Assembly (NCBI GenBank): GCA_964651475.1
Contig: CAZYXV010000031.1
Span: forward strand, 1-41,649
Reading direction: 5' to 3'
Origin: JBGSMF01 sp964651475
GTDB taxonomy: Bacteria; Chloroflexota; Anaerolineae; Fen-1058
DNA: 41,649 nt
In this document: in pieces, positions 17,978-25,046 of the stretch
How the letters are laid out: each line of letters begins with the position of its first letter
Position numbering within the stretch: position 1 is the first letter of the stretch
Program-made: the position numbers and the translations under genes
Notes under the pieces: generated by a model
Told to the model about the DNA's origin: nothing
Database searches by the model: none
Seen by the model: only the letters and a program-made list of their open reading frames with translations

Positions 17978-19521
17978 TATTCCCGGTAAATCCTCACCCG
18001 GCGGCGCGGTTCTTTGCCATAGCTGTGGCTGACGAGATTCGCCTCGCGCGCCATTTCGTGCTGGATGCGGCGCACAAAAGCATTTTGCGGCGAGAGGTCA
18101 ACCGACTGCGCGCCGGACATGATTTTTTGGATGGCGTCTTGCGTTTCGTCCATCGCCAGCTCGTACGGGTCCGTCGGCTGGTCGCCCAGGTCAAAGATGT
18201 CGAGCAGGCTTTTTTCGATTTGCTGAGTCGTGTTCGAGCGCAGCACGTAAATCGGCAGCCCGCGCCGCTCGGCGTCGGTCACGGCGCGCGGGCGCTTGTT
18301 CCACTGGCTCTTGACAATCATCAACACTTCTGCCGACGACAAGTCTTCGACGACGACCAGCGGCACGCGCAGGCGCGCCGAAACCTGTTCGAGCCGGTTG
18401 TGCGCCACGCCGTAGGCAAACACGTGCTTGGGTTCGAGCGGCACACGCGTCCGGCGCGCCGGCGCCTCGAACGCAGGCGCCCTGGCCGGGGCCCTGTCCG
18501 CGCTTTCGACCGCCGGCTCGACCGGCCCGGCCGTCACGTGCACCTGGCCCTGTTCGTCGCGGAAGCGCAGTTCGGTATCTGGAGCGCGCCCGCGCAGCAA
18601 TTTGTCTACCGACTGCGAAACGTCGTGGTGAACCAGCAGCTTTTGGCGGTCTTGAATCTCGATCAATACGTCGAACGTGGGCGGAGCGCGCCGCTCCAAC
18701 ACCGTCTTTTGCGTGCCCCGCCGCCGCGCCTCCTCGTCCGAAAGCGTCACGCTTTCAATCCCGCCCACCAAATCCGAAAGTGTGGGATTGAGCAGCAAGT
18801 TTTCCAGCGTGTTGCCGTGCGCGGTGGCGATCAGTTGCACGCCGCGTTCGGCAATCGTGCGCGCGGCCAGCGCTTCCAGTTCGCGGCCGATCTCGTCAAT
18901 CACAATGACTTCGGGCATGTGGTTTTCGACCGCTTCGATCATAACCTCGTGCTGCAGGCTGGGCTGCGGCACTTGCATGCGCCGCGCGCGGCCCACCGCC
19001 GGATGCGGGATGTCGCCATCGCCGCCGATTTCGTTGGACGTGTCCACAATCACCACGCGCCGCTTGTCGGCCAGCACCCGGGCGGCTTCGCGCAGCATGG
19101 TCGTCTTGCCTACGCCTGGCTTGCCCAGCAGCAAGATGCTCTTGCCAGACGTGATAATGTCGTTGATGATGTCAATCGTGCCATACACCGCACGGCCCAC
19201 GCGGCACGTCAGGCCGACGATGCTGCCGCGCCGGTTGCGGATGGCGCTGATGCGGTGCAGCGTGCGCTCCAGCCCGGCGCGATTATCGGCGTCGAAATCG
19301 CCGATCAACCGGACAACGTGGTCAACGTTAACCTGGGTGACTTCCTGCTGGCTCAGCGTTACTTCGCCGTCCACGTAGCGGGCTTCGGGCTTGCGCCCCA
19401 AGTCCAACACAACTTCGAGCAGCGTATCGCTGCGGTTGGCGTCGCGCACCAGGTCCCGGATAGACTCGGGCAGTACGCTCAATAAAATATCCAAATCGTC
19501 CGTAATTTTCTGTTGTTGCAT
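17977..19521 (-). CDS. R3H-domain AAA ATPase (SpoIIIAA/Ycf45-like)
   Basis: 514 residues. A RecA/secretion-type ATPase core has Walker A LGKPGVGKTT (about 132-141), a VVIVDTSNEIGGDGDIPH motif, Walker B VIVIDEIG and an IATAHGNTLENLL sensor region; these match the SpoIIIAA and chloroplast Ycf45 family. A Pro/Ala-rich linker (about 340-365) leads to a second folded region and a C-terminal R3H domain (FVRRIQHEMAREANL...YGKEPRRRV), which binds single-stranded nucleic acid. The function is unproven; a link to nucleic-acid handling is inferred from R3H and from tmk downstream, a neighbourhood I recall in Chloroflexota and cyanobacteria. No strong ribosome-binding site precedes the ATG at 19521. Confidence 0.88.
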   Translation of the reverse strand: MQQQKITDDLDILLSVLPESIRDLVRDANRSDTLLEVVLDLGRKPEARYVDGEVTLSQQEVTQVNVDHVVRLIGDFDADNRAGLERTLHRISAIRNRRGSIVGLTCRVGRAVYGTIDIINDIITSGKSILLLGKPGVGKTTMLREAARVLADKRRVVIVDTSNEIGGDGDIPHPAVGRARRMQVPQPSLQHEVMIEAVENHMPEVIVIDEIGRELEALAARTIAERGVQLIATAHGNTLENLLLNPTLSDLVGGIESVTLSDEEARRRGTQKTVLERRAPPTFDVLIEIQDRQKLLVHHDVSQSVDKLLRGRAPDTELRFRDEQGQVHVTAGPVEPAVESADRAPARAPAFEAPARRTRVPLEPKHVFAYGVAHNRLEQVSARLRVPLVVVEDLSSAEVLMIVKSQWNKRPRAVTDAERRGLPIYVLRSNTTQQIEKSLLDIFDLGDQPTDPYELAMDETQDAIQKIMSGAQSVDLSPQNAFVRRIQHEMAREANLVSHSYGKEPRRRVRIYRE

Positions 19522-19584
19522 TATGTTTGTTACTCGTTGCTCGCGGCTACTGCCGTCCTGTGGATTACTTGTTAATCGTTGGCG

Positions 19585-20535
19585 TCACTTGCTGGGCGCG
19601 GCGCGCGCGACAGGCGACGTGACGTGCGCGTGCGCCTCTAGCGCCGCGCTCAGACTTGGCTCCGGCTCTGCGATTGGCGCCACCAATCGCTTGACCAACA
19701 CCACGCTCGAAATGAATGGCTTGAACTCTAACGCCAAAAGAGGTTCCCATAACCATTCCTGGTAACGCCTCACACAACAATAGACCGGCTCGTGCCATGG
19801 TTCGCCCAACAACACCAGGCCGTACTCCAGCACCTGTTGCGCGCACGTTTCGGCCTGCGGATGAATCATCACGTTGAACCACGCTCCTCCCGGCCCGCGC
19901 CGGATTTGCAGATAAGCCGTCACCTCGCCGGCCTCTTCCAGCACATAGTCGTGCATCGCGCCGGATGGCTGGATGCAGGGGGCAGTCTCGGCTAATTGCG
20001 CCAGGCGCGGCACAGTATTGTAATAAAGCTGCTGAACAGCCCACGTGTCGAGCGGCGTCGCTTCGCGCAGCAGTGGCGGGTTTGCGGTCAACGCCATCTT
20101 GCGCCGTACCAGCCACAAAACATCCTGGCGCAAATATACCACAAACCCGGCGCGGCGCAGCACGTCCAGCTCCGCTCCATCGGGGGGCGCCTCGGCAATA
20201 AAGTGCTGCAGGCCGTGGGCGCCGGCCGTGGCCGCCATGTTATCCAGCAAAGCGCACCAGGTAGATTCGGCCTCTCGTACAGACAACGATGGCGCGATGT
20301 GCATCATCACGCCGCGCTCCCCGCGCGAGCGCATCTGCGCAAAGCCGGCCGGCGCCGCTCCACCCGGTGCAACGCATGTGTGGATTTCTCGGCGGTGCAG
20401 CGAAAAGTAGCCAGTGAGCGCCAAGCGCAGAGGATGCAATCCATGCACCAGCGCCAACTCGTTGCACAAAGGCACACCGCTGTTTTCAAGCCGGGCCACC
20501 AGCGGAATATCGCGCAGGTTAAACAAACGAATCAT
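19585..20535 (-). CDS. GNAT-like acetyltransferase
   Basis: 316 residues with the pattern of a GNAT-fold protein: an N-terminal half starting MIRLFNLRDIPLVARLEN and a C-terminal half with an acetyl-CoA-site-like segment (WFNVMIHPQAETCAQQVLEYGL). The canonical Q/RxxGxG/A loop is not obvious, so activity and acceptor are uncertain. It overlaps pdxT by 4 bases (ATGA) and precedes the R3H ATPase by 63 bases, so it belongs to the same transcript. That 63-base gap holds no gene. Confidence 0.7.
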   Translation of the reverse strand: MIRLFNLRDIPLVARLENSGVPLCNELALVHGLHPLRLALTGYFSLHRREIHTCVAPGGAAPAGFAQMRSRGERGVMMHIAPSLSVREAESTWCALLDNMAATAGAHGLQHFIAEAPPDGAELDVLRRAGFVVYLRQDVLWLVRRKMALTANPPLLREATPLDTWAVQQLYYNTVPRLAQLAETAPCIQPSGAMHDYVLEEAGEVTAYLQIRRGPGGAWFNVMIHPQAETCAQQVLEYGLVLLGEPWHEPVYCCVRRYQEWLWEPLLALEFKPFISSVVLVKRLVAPIAEPEPSLSAALEAHAHVTSPVARAAPSK

Positions 20536-21137
20536 GACAAGTTTACCAATCCCAAAAAATAACGGTGAAAGCGCTCGTCGCCCGACAGTTCAGGGTGAAA
20601 CGACGTGACCAACAGGCGGCCCTGCCGCGCGGCCACAATCTGTCCTTCGGCGGCAGAGGGCAGGCACGCCAGCACCTCGATGCCCGCGCCCACCGACTCG
20701 ATGAGCGGCGCGCGGATAAAGATGGCGTGAAAGGGACGCGCGTCTTGGGGGGTGTGGATGGCACGTATATCCAGGTCGGTCTCAAAGCTATCTACCTGGC
20801 GGCCAAATGCGTTACGCGCCACCCTTATATCCATCAAACCCAGCAGCGGCTGCTCGCGCCCCACATCCTTTGCCATAAAGATCATCCCGGCGCACGTGCC
20901 CCACACCGGCTTGCCGGCAGCCGCCATCGCGCGGATCGGCTCCATCAGCCCATACTGCACGGCCAGTTTGCCGATAGTGGTGCTTTCGCCGCCCGGCATG
21001 ATCAAGCCGTCCAGCCCATCCAATTGCCGCGGCAGGCGCACCTGGCGCGTTTCCGCGCCAATGCGCCGCAGCGCTTGTTCGTGTTCGATAAACGCACCTT
21101 GCAGCGCCAAGACTCCGATTTTCAAAGTCCTATCCAA
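20532..21137 (-). CDS. pdxT: Pyridoxal 5'-phosphate synthase glutaminase subunit
   Basis: 201 residues from TTG at 21137, or 197 from TTG at 21125, which would begin MKIGVLALQGAF and agrees better with the family. It is a class I glutamine amidotransferase that hands ammonia to PdxS. Seen: the GGEST oxyanion-region motif, the nucleophile Cys in GTCAGM, and His-Glu in SFHPELSGDE. It overlaps the alpha/beta hydrolase upstream and the GNAT gene downstream. Its partner pdxS is in the same operon, but two genes separate them. Confidence 0.94.
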   Translation of the reverse strand: MDRTLKIGVLALQGAFIEHEQALRRIGAETRQVRLPRQLDGLDGLIMPGGESTTIGKLAVQYGLMEPIRAMAAAGKPVWGTCAGMIFMAKDVGREQPLLGLMDIRVARNAFGRQVDSFETDLDIRAIHTPQDARPFHAIFIRAPLIESVGAGIEVLACLPSAAEGQIVAARQGRLLVTSFHPELSGDERFHRYFLGLVNLS

Positions 21138-22146
21138 TCTCTCGCTTGATTAACCAGTTGTGAATAGTGAGCGCCGTTTCTCGATAGTTGTGTTCCATCA
21201 TCAAGTTGTGTCCGGCTTTTTCAGCCACGACGTAATCGGCCTTGTAGTGCGCCGCCGAACGGCGCTCGGCGGGTTCGTTCAGCACGGCGTCTTGCTCGCC
21301 CGCCAGCCAGAGCATGGGGGTTCTGACCTTTTCTGGCGGCGACCAGAAGGGCGGGTTATGCTGATACAAGACGAGCACCGATTCTGGGCCAAGGTTAGCA
21401 TACAACTGTTCGGGCGAACAGACCGCCTGTTTGCTGATGAGGGTCTGCGCCGCGCGATACGGATTGCGCGTCATGGGCGTGGCGTCCCAAGACCTCATCA
21501 TCAACAAGGCGCACAGCGGGTCACGCCGGATCAAATCCACCAGCCCGTCTTTGAACATGCTGTGAGAAACCCAGGGCGCCACCAGCACCGCGGCGGGCAA
21601 ATCATCGCCCACATACTTGAGATACCACTGCGTCAGCGCGCCGCCCATGCTGTGTCCCATCAAAATGGGGCGGCGCGGCTGGCGTTCTATCTCGGCTCTG
21701 AGAAAGCTCAGGTAGTAATCCAGCGTGCAGAGGGCGAGGGGACGCTGCACGGGCGAATTGGCGTGCCCCGGCAGGCTGTGCGCCCAGCTTTCCCAGCCCC
21801 ACTCGGCCAACAGCTCTTGCCACAATCGCCAGCACCACGCGCCGTGCCACATCCCGTGCTGCATGACGATGGGCGTGCGAAAGCGGCGATTCTTGGGGGT
21901 GTAAACAATGCGCTCGATGCCGTCTTCCAGAGTGCGCCTCTTGACAAAAGCCGGCGTCTCTTCGATCTCTTCAAACGCCAGTCCCGTCTTGACGTGGGGA
22001 GGATACAGCGCGAGCGTCTTGTGGGCGTCGCTATTGCACAACTTGTAGATGCCCCATGCCTGTTGAGCCGCTATCCAACCCAGCGCCGCGCCCACTCCCA
22101 GACCCAACAAAAACGAGCCTGATCCATTGACTTGGGACTGTTTCAA
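21130..22146 (-). CDS. Membrane-anchored alpha/beta hydrolase
   Basis: 338 residues. One hydrophobic N-terminal segment (about 10-30, LLGLGVGAALGWIAA) suggests a membrane anchor or uncleaved signal. The hydrolase fold follows: an oxyanion-type HGMWHGAWCW, the nucleophile Ser in GHSMGG, an acidic residue in GEQDAVL, and the catalytic His in AGHNLMME. The substrate is unknown. It lies between a GNAT gene and pdxT. The start follows a GGAGGA ribosome-binding site. Confidence 0.87.
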   Translation of the reverse strand: MKQSQVNGSGSFLLGLGVGAALGWIAAQQAWGIYKLCNSDAHKTLALYPPHVKTGLAFEEIEETPAFVKRRTLEDGIERIVYTPKNRRFRTPIVMQHGMWHGAWCWRLWQELLAEWGWESWAHSLPGHANSPVQRPLALCTLDYYLSFLRAEIERQPRRPILMGHSMGGALTQWYLKYVGDDLPAAVLVAPWVSHSMFKDGLVDLIRRDPLCALLMMRSWDATPMTRNPYRAAQTLISKQAVCSPEQLYANLGPESVLVLYQHNPPFWSPPEKVRTPMLWLAGEQDAVLNEPAERRSAAHYKADYVVAEKAGHNLMMEHNYRETALTIHNWLIKREIG

Positions 22147-22159
22147 GGTCCTCCTCCCT

Positions 22160-22630
22160 TTATGTTAACTTTAACCGCATCTCGTTCGTTGGCACAAACC
22201 CCAAATCTTCGTACAAGGGATGCCCTGCCTGGCTGGCGTGCAATGATACCGTCTGGAATCCCTCTGCGCGGCACCAATCCAGAATGGACGTGACAATGCG
22301 CCGCGCCAGCCCGCGCTGGCGATACTCAGGCTCGGTATACACGTTGAGGATGTAGGCGCGGCGGGTGTTCAGATTGCCGGGCCCCGCCGGCCACTCGTGT
22401 ACGATCAACCCGCCGCCCGCCACCACGCGGCCATCACTTGTACAAGCTAACCACCCCAGGTACAAATCCTCGGCCAGCGCGCGCCGCACGTAAGGCAGAA
22501 ACGTAGCCGACATAGCGTCAAGCTCGGCTGGTGTGCCCCGCTCCATGGCGGCGAACATTGCCCGGCGATGATGCGCGATCACCCCGGCGTCGTCGGGGGT
22601 AGCCAATCGGATAGAGATTTCGTCGTCCAA
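22160..22630 (-). CDS. GNAT N-acetyltransferase
   Basis: 156 residues from a TTG at 22630, four bases after the pdxS stop. No other start exists in frame outside pdxS, though the ribosome-binding site is poor. The GNAT core is clear: N-terminal ISIRLATPDDAGVIAHHRRAMF, then YILNVYTEPEYRQRGLARRIVTSIL with the acetyl-CoA loop RQRGLA, and C-terminal VSLHASQAGHPLYEDLGFVPTNEMRL. The acceptor is unknown. It separates pdxS from the rest of the operon. Confidence 0.82.
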   Translation of the reverse strand: MDDEISIRLATPDDAGVIAHHRRAMFAAMERGTPAELDAMSATFLPYVRRALAEDLYLGWLACTSDGRVVAGGGLIVHEWPAGPGNLNTRRAYILNVYTEPEYRQRGLARRIVTSILDWCRAEGFQTVSLHASQAGHPLYEDLGFVPTNEMRLKLT

Positions 22631-22634
22631 AGAA

Positions 22635-23522
22635 TTACCAGCCGCGCTCGGCCAGGTGTTCGCCGGTCGGGATGGCGCTGATCTCGATGCCCACCATCGC
22701 CTCGCCCAGGTTCTTGCTGACTTCGGCAATGATCGCCGGGTCATTATAGTGCGTCGTCGCCTCAACGATGGCCTTGGCGCGCCGAGCCGGATCGCCGCTC
22801 TTGAAAATGCCGCTGCCCACGAACACCCCGTCCACACCCAGCTGCATCATCAGCGCAGCGTCGGCGGGAGTGGCTACGCCCCCGGCGGCGAAATTGACCA
22901 CCGGCATGCGCCCCAGTTCCGCCGTTTCCACCACCAATTCGTAAGGCGCGCCTATCTCTTTGGCATACGCCATCATCTCGGCGCGATCCATCGTCTGCAA
23001 GCGGCGGATCTCTCCGAGCACGGCGCGCGCGTGGCGCACCGCCTCGACTACGTTGCCGGTGCCCGCTTCACCCTTGGTGCGAATCATGGCCGCGCCTTCA
23101 CCGAGACGCCGCAGCGCCTCGCCCAGGTTGCGGCAGCCGCACACGAACGGCACCTGGAACTGGTGCTTGTCAATGTGATTTTGATCGTCGGCAGGGGTGA
23201 GCACTTCGCTTTCGTCAATGTAATCCACCCCCAGGGCCTGCAACACTTGCGCCTCTACAAAGTGGCCGATGCGGCACTTGGCCATCACCGGGATCGAGAC
23301 AGCGTCCATGATCTTGAGAATCAACTCGGGGTCGCTCATGCGCGCCACGCCGCCGTGCGCGCGGATATCTGCCGGCACGCGCTCCAGCGCCATCACCGCG
23401 CACGCCCCGGCCTCTTCGGCAATCCTGGCGTGCTCGGGCGTGACCACATCCATGATTACACCGCCCTTGAGCATTTGGGCCAATCCACGCTTGACGGCAA
23501 TTGTTCCAACTTCTTTATTCAT
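22635..23522 (-). CDS. pdxS: Pyridoxal 5'-phosphate synthase lyase subunit
   Basis: 295 residues, the usual length. PdxS makes pyridoxal phosphate from ribose 5-phosphate, glyceraldehyde 3-phosphate and ammonia supplied by PdxT. Highly conserved blocks are visible: KRGLAQMLKGGVIMDVV, ALERVPADIRAHGGVARMSDP, MAKCRIGHFVEAQVLQ, VDYIDESEVLTPAD and FAAGGVATPADAALMMQLG. The ATG follows GGAGG and a promoter candidate at 23554-23582, so it heads the pdx/tmk operon. Confidence 0.97.
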   Translation of the reverse strand: MNKEVGTIAVKRGLAQMLKGGVIMDVVTPEHARIAEEAGACAVMALERVPADIRAHGGVARMSDPELILKIMDAVSIPVMAKCRIGHFVEAQVLQALGVDYIDESEVLTPADDQNHIDKHQFQVPFVCGCRNLGEALRRLGEGAAMIRTKGEAGTGNVVEAVRHARAVLGEIRRLQTMDRAEMMAYAKEIGAPYELVVETAELGRMPVVNFAAGGVATPADAALMMQLGVDGVFVGSGIFKSGDPARRAKAIVEATTHYNDPAIIAEVSKNLGEAMVGIEISAIPTGEHLAERGW

Positions 23523-23553
23523 TTCAAACCTCCACTAGTAGTAATGCGCCTAG

Positions 23554-23582
23554 ATTGTACCTCAGTTTGCATGAGACCACAA
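23554..23582 (-). promoter_or_regulatory. Promoter candidate for the pdxS operon
   Basis: On the minus strand, TTGTGG (23582-23577) is followed after 17 bases by TACAAT (23559-23554), about 32 bases before the pdxS ATG. The -10 is good and the -35 matches only in TTG. The rest of the gap between pdxS and the GNAT gene (23523-23693) shows no gene and no convincing tRNA. Confidence 0.45.
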
Positions 23583-23693
23583 GGATTCGAGCCGCGTCGC
23601 GCTCCTCTTGGCGCCGGGAAAATGCCGGTTGGGCAAGGCGCGCGCAACCAGGCGGCTGCCGGAGAGGTAAGCTAGCCGCTCGCCAGGAGCAAA

Positions 23694-24653
23694 TCACAGA
23701 GGGGCGGCTGCCTTTAAATCTAGCCGCATCTCGATGCGGCGAAAAGCTTCCAGGTAGTTCAAGTCTCGCATGGCAGGCAGGTGGGGGTCATCGGCGGGGG
23801 CATTCTCGGTGTTTGTGTCTTGGGCGGGGTGGCGCGTGTGAAGCGCGTGCAACAGCGCCCGGCCTACCTGGCGCGGGTCGCCGGCTTCAGTCTGCAGCGT
23901 CAGGTGGCAGAGTTGGAAAATCGTGTTCTGATACACGATCCAACCCCAATCACCATTTTCAAGCTCAACCTGCAGCCCGGCCAGGTTGCCGGCACGTTCC
24001 AAAGACGGCGTTTCGTCTAACCAGGAGGGGAGGCTGTGGCGTTGGCGTAGACGCTCCAATATCTGTTGGTAGTTGAGAGGCTCGACCGCATAAGGGTCAA
24101 CGTGAATGGCCGGCGTATCGGGGGGGCGGCGGAGCACCAATAAATCCCGTGTTTCCCGAAACCCCAATTTTCTAAACAGCTTGTGGGCCGACTCGTTGCC
24201 CTTGATCACTTCCAAAATAACATAATCGGCATCCAGGCGAAGGGATTGGTCTATCAGATATTCCATCAGGAATCGCCCCGTGCCGTGCTGCCGGCAGACC
24301 GGCAGCACTCCCACGCGCGTGGGCCAGGTATGCCGGGGGCGCACGCCCAACATGGCCAGTCCGAGGATTTGACCCTCTTCGATGGCAACGACAGACGCAT
24401 CCAGGTTGACGTCATAGTTGCGGACGTACTCTTGCAAGCGGGCAACGCTCATCGGCATTGGAACGATATAATCAATCCGTGTCTGGTTGTAAGCATCCGT
24501 CAGCTCTTGCCACGAAAACTGGCTGGCCGGCAAAAATTTGACGGAAGAATTTTGAGACGCGGGAGGCCAAGCCACGCGCAAGGTATCTTGCCCCACCTGG
24601 CTGGCATTTTCGTTCAAGCGCGGCAAGGCGCGATGATCAGATTGGGGGGACAT
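23694..24653 (-). CDS. GNAT-domain acetyltransferase at the end of the signalling operon
   Basis: 319 residues from the ATG at 24653, 7 bases after the receiver stop. A longer frame would overlap the receiver gene by 83 bases and is rejected. The N-terminal 190 residues are a GNAT domain: ASVVAIEEGQILGLAMLGVRP, a VGVLPVCRQHGTGRFLMEYL acetyl-CoA loop (RQHGTG), and NESAHKLFRKLGFRETRDL. The C-terminal part (about 190-319) has no recognised domain and may be a second, degenerate GNAT half. It could act on a protein of the signalling pathway, but this rests on position alone. Confidence 0.78.
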   Translation of the reverse strand: MSPQSDHRALPRLNENASQVGQDTLRVAWPPASQNSSVKFLPASQFSWQELTDAYNQTRIDYIVPMPMSVARLQEYVRNYDVNLDASVVAIEEGQILGLAMLGVRPRHTWPTRVGVLPVCRQHGTGRFLMEYLIDQSLRLDADYVILEVIKGNESAHKLFRKLGFRETRDLLVLRRPPDTPAIHVDPYAVEPLNYQQILERLRQRHSLPSWLDETPSLERAGNLAGLQVELENGDWGWIVYQNTIFQLCHLTLQTEAGDPRQVGRALLHALHTRHPAQDTNTENAPADDPHLPAMRDLNYLEAFRRIEMRLDLKAAAPL

Positions 24654-24660
24654 TTTGTGG

Positions 24661-25029
24661 TCACACTCTATTGAAATAAGCGGCAACTTGGGCGGGAAAT
24701 TCCCTGGGATTGATCGGCTTGGAGATATAGCCATCGCACCCATACGCCGCGGCCATCTGGCGGGCCGTATCGGGCGGCCAGGCCGTCACGGCCACCAGCG
24801 GCACCCGGTCCAGGCCGGGCACTCCCCGGATGAGCGAGGCCACCGTCTGACCGTCCAAATCAGGCAGCTCCCAACCCAGCAGAATGATGTCCGGTTTTTC
24901 TTCCATGGCCATCTGCAAGCCGCTCTCGCCATCTGGCGCGTGGAGAACACGATAGCCCTCACGCTCCATCAAGCGAATCACCAATCGAGCTTCGTGAGGG
25001 TCCTCTTCCACAAAAAGAATGATCTTCAT
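24661..25029 (-). CDS. Degenerate (pseudo-)receiver domain protein
   Basis: 122 residues with a complete receiver-like pattern (ILFVEEDPHEARLV, DGESGLQ, LPDLDG, VAVTAW, GYISKPINP). The phospho-acceptor position reads LLGWELP, with Gly52 where LLD is expected. The acidic cluster is also altered (EED instead of the usual pair with Asp). The conserved Thr and Lys are kept. The codon is GGT on the coding strand, so a single base change (GAT to GGT) would explain it. It probably works without phosphorylation, perhaps by binding the kinase encoded 17 bases upstream. There is no output domain. Confidence 0.88.
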   Translation of the reverse strand: MKIILFVEEDPHEARLVIRLMEREGYRVLHAPDGESGLQMAMEEKPDIILLGWELPDLDGQTVASLIRGVPGLDRVPLVAVTAWPPDTARQMAAAYGCDGYISKPINPREFPAQVAAYFNRV

Positions 25030-25046
25030 CTACACACTCTCGCGCG

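Noticed and set aside
18025..19485. 486-codon open frame on the plus strand opposite the R3H ATPase
   Set aside because: It mirrors the whole R3H gene, its product has no domain pattern, and the opposite strand has clear Walker and R3H motifs.
23583..23693. A tRNA-like GGATTCGAGCC segment between pdxS and the GNAT gene
   Set aside because: I could not fold an acceptor stem, D-arm and anticodon arm around it on either strand.
24654..24743. Upstream start for the GNAT gene
   Set aside because: It would overlap the pseudo-receiver by 83 bases with no ribosome-binding site; the ATG at 24653 fits the operon spacing.
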